Part shown: positions 23,071 through 33,545 of the stretch, piece by piece | Layout of the letters: every line of letters begins with the position of its first letter | Numbering within the stretch: position 1 is the first letter of the stretch | Assembly: GCA_020631735.1 (NCBI GenBank) | Contig: CM036162.1 | Span: forward strand, 88,736,016-88,800,015 | Direction of reading: 5' to 3' | DNA length: 64,000 nucleotides | Origin: Saccharum officinarum | Taxonomy: Eukaryota; Streptophyta; Magnoliopsida; Poales; Poaceae | Position numbers and translations under genes: made by a program | The notes under the pieces: generated by a model | Database searches by the model: none | What the model was told of the DNA's origin: nothing | The model's input: the letters and a program-made list of their open reading frames with translations, nothing else

Positions 23071-26000
23071 GTGTCTGTGGGAGGGCATCTAGCCAGGAGG
23101 CGTCGACCGGCCATGTTGGAGCAGTGGAGCACCGTTCCATGCGTCAGCTTCCTGCCTTCCCGCCCTGAGTGAAGCCCAAGAAGGCAAGGATCAATAAACA
23201 AAAATGCGTGCTGATGAATTTGTCACAAAACTGAAACCATTTGCGTGTTAAGATCTGAGCCATGTGTGCACTGTTCACCGAGACAGCCGCGGCGATGATG
23301 GCCATTGACCAGAGCGAGGAGGCACGCCATGGGAGTCACAGAAGCAAAACCCCAGTGCCATGCTTGAGCGTTTCGAACTCGCTCCTCCTAGGCTGTCTGC
23401 AAGGAAACAAGTTCGTGCGCCGACGATACGGGGATCACTGGATCGGAGATCAAGAGCGGCACGGAACTGAAAGTGTTTGGAACAAAATCTTGGGCGATTG
23501 TATGCTGCGAATGCAAGTCCGTTGTGGCGTGTGCGAGGAACGTGAGCGACGTGAAACGGACGTCTGCTCGTTCTCTGATGGATGCTAGCCGTGCTGGTGT
23601 TTTATGCGTGCCTGGCATAGTGACACGGAGGGAAGAATGCTGCCGTAGCTCCCTGCACTGTGTCCATCTGATCAGATAGGAAATGGAGATCGAAGCACAC
23701 GAACCTCGATCGGCTGGCTGGACAAACGGCCTGACCTGATGTCGGCAAGAGCAGCTGCCATCTGGGACGATCGGAATATGAATATATGATCTTTTGTGAC
23801 GTTTTGTTTCCGACGCGACTTTCCCTGTTGGCTGTTGCTGAAAGCGCTCGTGGGCGCGGGCTGTCCTTCGCTGCCGCCTTCTCAAGTCATCAGCGCCTGC
23901 GGGTCGGTGCCCCGTGTCCCTTTCGCTCCGGTGGCCCGCCTGCAACTGCAAGCATTCTGGCTCTGGCAACCGCCCCGCGGTGTGAGGACACGCGCGCGCG
24001 CTCACTTGGCGGGAGAGCTGCAGGGGAGACGTATCCCAATGCGAGCAGGAGCAGCCGCGGTCCAATCGCGACGGGTCAGCGGACGCTGCCGCCGACCTGG
24101 TCCTGCCTGCGGGTTTTGAGGGAAACACGGCTGCTTGCATTGCCCGATCTGAATTTAGGGCTTTAGCCTTTAGGCAACAGCAGAGTCCGTTTGCAGGGAA
24201 AGACTACGAACACGGAACACAGATAAGCTGACAACTCTTTCAGCTGCAGACATGCTTGAAATTACAGGATGAAAAACAACTTCTGCTCTCCTGCTTGACA
24301 ACAGAATGTGAGCATATGGCCTCACTTTCGCATCGTATGCATTCAACACATTTCACAGCAGAGTGACCTCAGCAATAGACGACACTATACAGTCCAAAGC
24401 AATAACCACCGCTGAGATTGCAGTGTTGCAAAACCCATCATGCCCCTTTGTCTAGGTTTTCAAGTATTTGCATCCCTCCCAGCAATGTTAGGTGTTGAGC
24501 ACAAAAGATACCAACAAGACAGACAACAAGAGGGTAAATAAAACCAAGGCACTCCTTCGGAATAAGATAAAAGAGGAAACTATGCTGACAGTAATAGTTA
24601 GATGAACACCAGTCAACTACAAAACCATCTGAGTGTGAAGAATAGAAGCGTTCAGTGATCATACGTGTTCCTGTTAGTTCAGAATACAACGGGCAAGCCG
24701 AAGAACTAACACCAAATGTGTACAGCAGTATGAAAAAAATGTTTCAGAAATGAGCAGAGTAAAATTAATTACATGCATCTTTTTCCCACAATAAGCACAA
24801 GTTAGCATGGTATTGATAAAGGCAAAGCTGACGGCATATCCAAACATCATATGGCAGTTTCATGATTCCAGTAGAAAGAAATGCTGAGCTGCATGTTAGT
24901 GAAGAGGCTAATTTAACACAAACAAAAGGGTCTCAAGTATCACCAAGTTCCAAAAGGGAGAGAAAAACATCCCAATGCTCGTTAAAATCTGCATGATGGC
25001 ATGTACACAATATCGATGGCTACATATATATATATATATATATATATGAATAGACATCCCAACAATCGTCAAATCCCCATGACGTGTACGACCAATGGAT
25101 GAAGACAATACCAATGGCTCCATATGAGTGATGTTTGGCTAAACTGGTGGAAGAAGAAAACATATACAAATACTTGTGATTGATTTGGTGACCAATCGGT
25201 CACTAGGAAGTAGGGAACCACACTTGAGCCCCAGTGGTCAGAAGTGTGGACACTGAAAAACTGAAAATTGGACAAATAAACTATCCTTTATGCACAGGTA
25301 TACGGTTCTTCATTGCAAGGTCCAATAATTTATATGCTTTATATATTCTACAAGCGCATAACAAGCTACAACAATTTATATGCTTTATATTCTACAAGCG
25401 CATAACAGGAAATGCATACAGACTGCATATACACAAATCTGCAGTTTAAGGTAATGACACAGATTGTCAGGTCATCACTGCAGAACTAACTGATCAATAA
25501 TGAAAAATCATGCCTAAATATACTAACTTTAACTTTGTAAGCTTTTCAAAGAAATAAATGATATAACCTTATATAATCCATTAAAAGACTGGCTTGAAAC
25601 AAAACATGTGTCAACAAAAGGAGATCATCTAAAAAGGAAACGGCAAAATAACTGAAGTATATCCAATTAACCAGATAACAACACAAAGAAGAAACACGTT
25701 GTCCAATCAAATACATTCACCCATTCAGTTCATTAACCGATTGCATGCCATGCTAAACTACTACTCGGCATAGTACAACAAACAGAACTTTAAAGAACAC
25801 TCTTCAAAGCTCAAATCACTTAAATATTTTAGGTTGTTAGCATCACACAAGCACCTTCATGAGACAGCCACATTCTGGTTAGAGTGTTACACAGAAGCAT
25901 GAAGAGCAGTAATTGCACAATAATTACCAGACAACCGCATAATACTTGTCGCATTACAGCATCACATGAGTTAGGCTTAGGCAATAGGCATACACTACCA

Positions 26001-26199
26001 GCCCAATCAAAGGGCGCCCCCACTTACAACAATCTTACCCGGATTCTAGAATCAAACGCTCAATTCTTAAGCTCGAGGGAGACCCATAAATCACAAGTCT
26101 TATTACGCGGTAACAACAGCAGCAGCAGCCGCCACAACTAAGACAGTCACAAACAACAAATCTGCGCTTACGGAACGATAACAAGGCGATGATGATACA
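23071..26199. other. Intergenic region and probable 3' flank of NF-YC
   Basis: Nothing with family resemblance was found. A 250-codon open frame on the minus strand (23388-24140) lacks domain structure and looks like chance. The AT-rich part from about 24180 to 26199 lies downstream of NF-YC and may hold its 3' untranslated region. Confidence 0.45.
25024..25047. repeat. (TA)n microsatellite
   Basis: About 12 perfect TA units; a likely polymorphic marker. Confidence 0.9.
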
Positions 26200-26808
26200 T
26201 TACTGCTGAGGCACATAGTAGTAGGCGAGGGGGTCGGTGGCCGGTACTCCCGCGGCAGGACGCGGGATCCCGGCAGCGGCAGCCGCAGCAGCTGCGGCGG
26301 CCGCCGCGTCGGCGTCCTTTGCGTCGTCGCGCGGAACGATGTCCACGAGGAAGTCGAACACCTCGGTGCGGGCGATGGCAGCGGCAATGTCGGACTTCTG
26401 GAGCGTGCGGCGCTTGTTCTCCTCGGCGTGCGCCCAGCCGCGGTGGGTGAGCTCGAGGATGAACATCTCGCAGGCCCGGGCGAACACGACGGGGGCCTCG
26501 GCGGCGATCATGCGGACGTCCTCGTCGGCCTTCATGATCTTCTTGATGCGGGCGAGCGGGAGGTTGTGGTTCTTGAAGTCGGTGGTGGCCTCGATCTCGC
26601 GGTACTGCTCCGCCCAGAACATCTGCAGCTGCTGCTGCTGCGCGGCGGCAGCCTGCTGGACCGCGGCAGCTGCGGGCGGCGCGTAGAGCTGCGGGGCGTA
26701 GGCGGCGGCGCCGGCGGCCGCGCCGGGAGGGTACGCCGCCGGAGGGTAGGCAACGGGGGCGCCCATGACTGGAGGCGGTGGAGGGGTGCTGGATTTGCTG
26801 GGATCCAT
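26200..26808 (-). CDS. NF-YC: NF-YC (HAP5) subunit of the CCAAT-binding factor, 202 residues
   Basis: NF-YC pairs with NF-YB through histone folds and recruits NF-YA, or CO/CCT proteins, to promoters in the nucleus. Residues 1-62 are Pro/Ala/Gln-rich. The core runs from about residue 63 ([12 protein letters not shown]) through the histone fold at about 80-158, with [23 protein letters not shown]-like [15 protein letters not shown], and [11 protein letters not shown]. The tail holds a 13-Ala tract at about 168-179 and ends AYYYVPQQ. The frame is intact and intron-less within the coding region, as usual for this clade. The ATG at 26808 fits the family start MDPSKSS; upstream in-frame codons are leader. 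A duplicated CTGAATTCGGAGTACT block (26925-26959) and a MITE lie immediately upstream. Confidence 0.95.
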   Translation of the reverse strand: MDPSKSSTPPPPPVMGAPVAYPPAAYPPGAAAGAAAYAPQLYAPPAAAAVQQAAAAQQQQLQMFWAEQYREIEATTDFKNHNLPLARIKKIMKADEDVRMIAAEAPVVFARACEMFILELTHRGWAHAEENKRRTLQKSDIAAAIARTEVFDFLVDIVPRDDAKDADAAAAAAAAAAAAGIPRPAAGVPATDPLAYYYVPQQ

Positions 26809-26960
26809 GGATTCGGGGGCAGCTAGGGTTGTGGCCTGTGGCGAGACGAGGAGGGGGGATTGGGGGCGGAGGAAGAGGAAGAGGAAGAGGATGGTGCTTT
26901 TCAGCTGGTGATTTTTCTGAATTCGGAGTACTAGTATTTTTTCTGAATTCGGAGTACTGA

Positions 26961-27201
26961 GGCACAGTTTAGATGCCAAAAATTTTGCCAAAATTTTTAG
27001 ATTCCCCATCACATCGAATCTTTAAACACATGCATGAAGCATTAAATATAGATAAAAAATAAAAATAATTACACAGTTTAGACGAAATGGACGAAACAAA
27101 TCTTTCAAGCCTAATTAGACCATGATTAGACAATATTTATCAAATAACAACGAAACTGCTACAGTAACGTTTCGCAAAAAATTTTGCCAACTAAACAGCC
27201 C
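26961..27201. mobile_element. Tourist-like MITE just upstream of NF-YC
   Basis: 241 bp with degenerate termini GGCACAGTTTAGATG and CAACTAAACAGCCC and the conserved CACATCGAATCTTTAAACAC block. It lies about 150 bp upstream of the NF-YC start codon, in the expected promoter or leader. No clear target duplication. Confidence 0.8.
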
Positions 27202-27315
27202 CCGAGAGAAACGGTAAGAGCTATTACTTTTTTTCCTTTTTCTTTGTATTCATATGTTCATGGCCACGTGTCAACTTAACCTATAAAGGTAAACAAATAA
27301 TATTGGACATATATA

Positions 27316-27567
27316 CTCTCTCCATTCCAAATTATAAGTTGTTTTAACATTCTTAGAAAATCAAAGCATCTGAAGTTTGACAAAACTTATAGAGAAAAAT
27401 ATAAATATTTATAACATCAAATAGGTATACTATGGAAATATAATTAATGAAGAATCTAATGATACGTATCATAAATATTACTACTTTGTTATATAAATTT
27501 GGTTAAATTTGAGATAATTTGATTCTCTAAGAAAATTGAAATAGCTTATAATTTGAGATGGAGGAAG
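27316..27567. mobile_element. Stowaway MITE
   Basis: 252 bp with termini CTCTCTCCATTCCAAATTAT and TAATTTGAGATGGAGGAAG, flanked by TA at 27314-27315 and 27568-27569. These are the classic Tc1/mariner-derived Stowaway ends. Confidence 0.92.
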
Positions 27568-27872
27568 TATTTATCAAACGTAGTAAACATATGTTAAATA
27601 AGATAACGTTGCGGGGCCAATCAAATCATTTTAATTTCATGTATCCAACTCAACGCAAACATAATTTGTAACTAAAGTTTAAAATGGCCACGTAACTTGG
27701 AAGAGCCACCTTAAGGGCTGTTTGGGAGAGCTCCACCACGAGAAAAGTGAATCCAGATATAAGATTCACTGTGTAGCAGCTCCGTCGTGGAACTATTTGG
27801 CTACACAACAGCTCTAGATCCACGAAACTAAGGTTTTGGTGGGAATGACCTATTTTACAATTGGGGTTGTAA

Positions 27873-28315
27873 GACTACCCGCACCCATTCATCCTCTATA
27901 TCATCCTCTATACGTCATAGTCAGCAAGATTCTCTCCTCTATACTCAATTCTCCCGCACCCATCCATCCTCTATATCATCCTCTATCCACTCTATTCACT
28001 ATGGGACCGACTTGTCACTTTATCTAAATATATCCATGTGTGATCTAGTTTTAAAGGATTTATTGAGACGAATTTAATGGTGCAATCGAAATTTAATTTG
28101 GATTTTTGGTTTGTGAGTTATAGCATTTTTTTTTCCTTTGTTTAGCTAGCGGGGTCCGTCACTACAGAGTATAGAGTAAGCACAGTACTACTCTAAATAT
28201 AGAGTGAGAGAAAGAATAGAGTATCGTTTTAGAGTATCCAGTGCAGCAGTTTTTACTCTATATTCATACTCTAAAGCTTTAGAGTATCGTTTTAGAGTAT
28301 CCACTGCGGGTAGTC
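27873..28315. mobile_element. MITE nested in the PIF element
   Basis: 443 bp with termini GACTACCCGCA and TGCGGGTAGTC, flanked by TAA at 27870-27872 and 28316-28318. The interior has repeated ATCCTCTAT and TTTAGAGTATC words. It is itself a PIF-type MITE by target preference. Confidence 0.88.
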
Positions 28316-29733
28316 TAATATGGGGCGCATTTGGATCACGTCCAAAGGGCGCCACATGTCGCCGCGCCACGAGAGCCAAACATTCACGCCGCACATCGCC
28401 AAAGGTTCGGCTGCTGCCGCAGCTGCTAATTCATTTCGATGCCGTAACTCGCCAACTTTGTGGCACTGTAGTTGTGGCTTTGTGCGGCTGTGGCGTTATG
28501 TGGCTGTGGCGGGAGCCAAACACGCCCATGATATATCTTTTTTCATGTAGCACATTTCTTTTGTTCATATTTTTTTAAAAAAATGTTGTATTTTTTTAAC
28601 CCGAATGCAATATCTTGACATAAATATTCATGAGCATTCAATATTCACACACAAGATAAATAATTAATTAACTCATGTCCATGACAACATCTCAACAATA
28701 TTAACAATGTCCATACATAAAAATAACTAAAGATTAAATGAAGACTAGTCTTACATGCTAGTTCCAAGCAAGAGCAAGAGTTGTGGGCAAGTCATCACAA
28801 AATACATCCATAGTTGCGACATTGGCTTCCGAAGTAGAACCATTCAATGTAATTGTATATCGGTTATACCTTTCTGGTATTACCGGGACAAAATGAGGAT
28901 CACGACCGAAACGAGCAAAGTCCGAATCTTCACTACCATGCTCACGAATAAAATTGTGAAGTACCATAAAAGCAACAACCACCATCTTTTTCTTCCACAT
29001 CGGGGTAGTTGGGAATCTTGTATAGAATTTGCCACTCCATTTTCAAAACTCCAAAAGATCTCTCAATAACATTTCGGAAAGAAGAGTGAATGCAATTGAA
29101 TTTTTCTTTAGGTGTTTTGGGTTCCATATCTCTATGCCACTCCGGCATATGATATCCTTCATCCTTGTAAGGAGCTAGATAGCCGGGCCAATTAGGATAT
29201 CCGGCATCAACAATATAATATGTCTAAACATGGTCCAAAAAATATAAGTTAATATTTGCTATCATACAAAAGAGATGTACTAAACGACTATTATTCATTC
29301 ATATTACCATGTGGAGGATGTGGGAAGAATTTTTTGTCCACACTGACTGTATTGTATTAGCACACTTGTGTCATGCATAACTCCTGGTTGACCCATGGAT
29401 ACATATGTAAACCGCATGTCGAAATCACAAACTACTAAGACATTTTGAGTGGCTATCCCCATTTTCCCAATACACCTCACTTGTTCATTGGGTGCAAGAG
29501 AGACTTGAATATGTGTACTATCTAGAGCACTAATGCAATCTTTTTTTTTACAACAACAACATATATTATATAATTAAAGTAGCCAGTTTACAAAGAGGTC
29601 CTTGATGGAAGACCAAATTACAACAAAGTCTTACAACTGGATAAGAAGGCATCAGCGTCGGTGGCGTTGAGGAGGACGAATCCGCCGGCAAGGGGCCGCA
29701 GGGGCGTCGAAGACGCTCGCACCCGGATGGACT

Positions 29734-31430
29734 TGTTTACACCAAAATTTGGTAAGCTTACCCTAAAGGAAAAGATCGGCCGATGATGTCAATGACAGGA
29801 AAATCTCTTAACTAAAGGGATATTTGCGGGTTAGCTAGGAAATATTATTTAATATATTTTGAGATGCACAACGTCCAAGAAAGATCTGATAATCTAGAGC
29901 TGATGGAAGGCAAATTATATCTCGGCGGCTGGCTGTTGGCGCATGGTATGGCAACATGATTTTACTTGCATATTTGGATAGGGAGAAAGAGAGAAACATG
30001 CATGGACCAGAATCTAGCATGGAGATATGGAATTCTGCAGTTCAAGCAATATAGATTATAGAGTCCGTTCGCTTCGCTGAAAAACCATGGCTAGAAGTAT
30101 TGTTCACTGATTTGTTGTGAGAGAAAAACACTATTTCGGCTGAAAAAACAAGCTGAAAAGTACGGTATAAGTCGCGGTATAAGTTAATTATCAATCTATA
30201 TTGTTATTTGTAAGGCTCTAACAGACGACTGATCTCTTACAAATCACGGTACAAATTAGTTATCGATTCACATCAACCTTTACAAGGCTGCAACAGACGA
30301 CTGATCTCTTGTAAACGTTGGAATTAATTAAAGTTATCGATATTGTGTTAAATAGTTTGCTATTTAATATAATATCACCAATTGTCCGATCTAGATTGAG
30401 ATTTGTTAGTCTAATTATTTTGATCTATCGTCTGCTGGTTATATTTACGGTCGAATTCAATTCTTGAAGTTAGATCCTATTTGATGACTAATCTATTTCA
30501 ATCCTGATCGTACATGGCGGGTGTTTGAAGTTGAGTTCTATTAAGAGATATATTCATTGATTGCCATTATCCAGTATGGCTCCACTATCAATGATGCATC
30601 AACTGACTCGACCTGTTGATAGCGTGTCAGATTGGACATTGTCGGTTAATAGATCTATCTATTAAGAAGAGCATAGCGTCAACCATCCGCTATGTCCCCA
30701 TCGGTTATTTAGTCGATGGCTCGAGCTTCCACGCCTATAGCATGCTTTCATGATTTCTTTGCAATGTAAGTAGATCTATCGATTGCTGGTCTCTGATCTA
30801 GGGTCTTACTGTCAATGTTGCATCAGACGACTCGACCTGTTGATGGTACAATAGATTGAGCCTGGTTATTTGTGGATTTATTTATATCCAATGGATGAGT
30901 GATCGTATGCTATACGACAAGATCACTGGAATCGGCTATTTTAGCCGATAGCCCATTTTGTTGAGGATGTAATGGTTGTTTACATGCTTTTAATTATTTT
31001 CATCTTAGTTAAAAGCTAGTATGTTTCTCACATGAATGCTTACACGCCTATCTTTATATCTTTTGCATGTTTTCATGATCATCGACTAAGTTAGATCATA
31101 ACTGAGTAAATAATAATTGCCGATATGCTTGTTTTGCTTACTTTACATCATGAATATCGACTCTCTAGTCGATAACCTTATTTCAATTTCATCGGCTACT
31201 TAGCCGTATATTTGGAACTGTCTGGACAAATACCGGCATGTTCCACCTTAAAATTACTGATCAATTCTCTCTCCTTGTCAATTACAGGATCAAATTACCT
31301 GGCACATTCTCGGTCACGACCATCCGGTCCGGTGTCCACCTTAAGCCCAGAGAGAGCTCCGGATCTGCTCCACGTGGTTTCTCTCGGCTTGTTGTGTGTC
31401 TCGGTGGCCCGTCACTTTTCGCCATCGACA
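29734..31430. mobile_element. Solo LTR, 1697 bp, unclassified (Gypsy-like)
   Basis: Begins TGTTTACACCAAAATTTGG and ends CATCGACA, giving TGT...ACA termini. GGACT flanks it on both sides (29729-29733 and 31431-31435). No internal region is present, so it is a solo LTR from unequal recombination. Repeated ATCGGC...GCCGAT words occur inside. Class is uncertain because no coding part remains. Confidence 0.8.
30065..30170. mobile_element. CCTGTTCGCT-family MITE inside the solo LTR
   Basis: CCGTTCGCTTCGCTGAAAA and TTGTTGTGAGAGAAAAACAC mark the family; the right end is degenerate. It is the youngest visible layer at this point of the nest. Confidence 0.6.
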
Positions 31431-31599
31431 GGACTGACCGCACATAGCATTGGTTAAGGGTGGGTCTATGGAGCCGTTGAAGGAGATTCACACCGGCGAC
31501 CGAAGGATGTTGTTGAAGCCGTCGACGAAGATGGAAAAGGCTCAAGCCAGGATCCCAGGTGGAGGTGGAGCTGTCAAACCAACGCCAGAGGAGGAGCTG

Positions 31600-33545
31600 T
31601 GAAAGGTCTAGATAGCTAGAGGGGGGGTGAATAGCCTTTTTAAAAAAAAATCTACAAAGACAAGCTAAACAAGTTTATCAATACAACAAATAGCGAGATG
31701 CGAGTTTTGCTTAGCCTACGGGGTGTTTGCAAGCCACCTATCCAATTCACAATTCTAGTATATTGGCACTCAACCGCACAAGACAAGCCAAGAAGGTAAC
31801 TACCACTACAACTAGCAAGCTACACAAACGAGCTACTCTAGCAAAGCTAACTAGCTAGCAAAGATAACTAAGAAAGTAATGCGGAGTTGAGTTAGGAGGG
31901 TTTCACCGAGGGGCGAAGTATTGAGCCAACCAATATGATCAACAATGAATACCAAGACAACCGAACACCGGGATCAATCAATCACAATATGAAAGTGATG
32001 ACACGAAGATTTATCCCGAGGTTCACGTGCTTGCCGGCACGCTAGTCCCCGTTGTGTCCCTCTTCACCACGTGGTTCGGTGGCTAATCGGTCTCACACCG
32101 AGCCTCTCAAAAGGCGCCACAAGAACCTACCAAATGGCAAAAGGTTGCAAATGACACGAGCAATCCACTAATGTTGCCTTTGGCGCTTCGCCGAGGTAGG
32201 CACAAACCCCTTACAATCACCGGAGGTGGCCAAGAACAATCACCAACTCTTGCCAACGCCTCCAAGCTGCTCCAAGCCGTCTAGGTGGCGGCAACCACCA
32301 AGAGAAACAAGAATCCCGCAGCAAATCAACCACCAAGTGCCAACTAGATGCTATTTCACAATGCAAATGCACTTGGATCACTCAATCTCACTTCGAATAT
32401 GCAAAGAAGCAAGAGAGATGAGTGGGAGGGGAGTTGCTTAGCTCAAAGTGCTCACAAGTATGTCAAATGTCCAGGAGAGGGAGCCTTGAGCCGGCCAACG
32501 AGTATTTATAGACGTACCCCTTCGAATATAGCCGTTAGAAATTTGAACAGACACAATTCGCGCTGACCGGACGCGCTGGTCGCGTGGACCGGACGCGCCG
32601 GTCGCGCAACGGTTCTTTTTCGAAACACTGACCGGACGCGCCGGTCGCAACGACCGGACGCGCTGGTCACGACCGGACGCGCTGGTCACGACCGGACGCG
32701 CCGGTCCCATGACTGACCGGACGCGCCGGTTAGCACTGAGTCGCGCAAAACGAACCAGCGACCGGACGCGCTGAAGAACTGACCGGACGCCACAGTACCC
32801 GCGTCCGGTCGGAGTCCAGTAAGCTCCCTGGACGACCGGACGCGTCCGGTCGCCTGTGACCTGACGCGCCTCGCGTCCGATCAAACAACTGAAAAACGCG
32901 CAGACACTGGACACTGACCGGACGCGTCCGGTCAAACAGTGACCGCGTCCGGTCCAGCGTCCGGTCACCACTGTGACCCCGTTTGCCTCCGTTTCTTTTT
33001 TCGACTTCCGGCGTAGTGGAAAATAGGCATTTCATTTCCCGAAATCGCCTGAATCCCGCGCTCGCACGCTCGGCGGGAGGGAGAGAGGACCCCAAACCCT
33101 CTCTACCGCTTAAACTCCACCGCCGTCGCAAACGTGCTAACATCACCAAGTGATCTCGTCATGTGTGAGTGTGTTAGCATTTTCACAATCATTTTTCGAG
33201 GCGATATTAGTTCTATCCAAATGCATATGATCATGAAATGCACATCTAGAGGCACTTAGGAGTTCAATAGCCGCGTCATTCCCCTCTTTATAGTACGGCT
33301 ATCTATCCTATAATGTAACCACACCCACTAGGTGTCTTGGTTACTAAAACACAACCCTTAAGCATATACCTTTGCCTTGATCACGTAGGGTTGCATCCAA
33401 ATCCAAGTGTGGCCATCATGATCACCATGTCCATCTTGCCACCAACCTTGGAGTGTACTAATCCTCATATGCTACATACAACTTAGGCATGGGATTAGTA
33501 CTTAGGCATTGTCACTAATTACCGACACCAAACATAGGACTTTCA
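31600..33545 (-). mobile_element. Solo LTR of a Sirevirus-type Copia element, 1946 bp
   Basis: Begins TGAAAGGTCTAGATAGCTAG and ends CATAGGACTTTCA, with AGCTG duplicated at 31595-31599 and 33546-33550. Its first about 37 bp are the reverse complement of the right end of the Copia LTR at 57747-59067, so it is a minus-strand solo LTR of the same or a sister family. It contains a striking array of CCGGACGCG palindromes. Confidence 0.92.
32560..32960. repeat. Array of GACCGGACGCG palindromic repeats in the solo LTR
   Basis: At least a dozen copies of GACCGGACGCG followed by (C/T)GGTC or (T)CCGGTC, irregularly spaced over 400 bp. Many are near-perfect palindromes. Degenerate relatives occur at 58230-58520 in the other LTR. 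Sirevirus LTRs are known to carry repeated palindromic motifs of the CCGGAC...GTCCGG type upstream of the promoter. Confidence 0.85.

Noticed and set aside
21825..23168. Long frames spanning the N gap
   Set aside because: The run of X comes from placeholder N; length and continuity across the gap are not real.
23388..24140. 250-codon open frame on the minus strand
   Set aside because: No domain, no transit signal and no grass-exon composition; it crosses sequence without gene hallmarks and is probably chance in a GC-rich stretch.
32438..33149. Minus-strand frames of 139-177 codons in the solo LTR
   Set aside because: Built from the palindrome array (repeated DRTR/ASG words); LTR sequence is not expected to encode protein.
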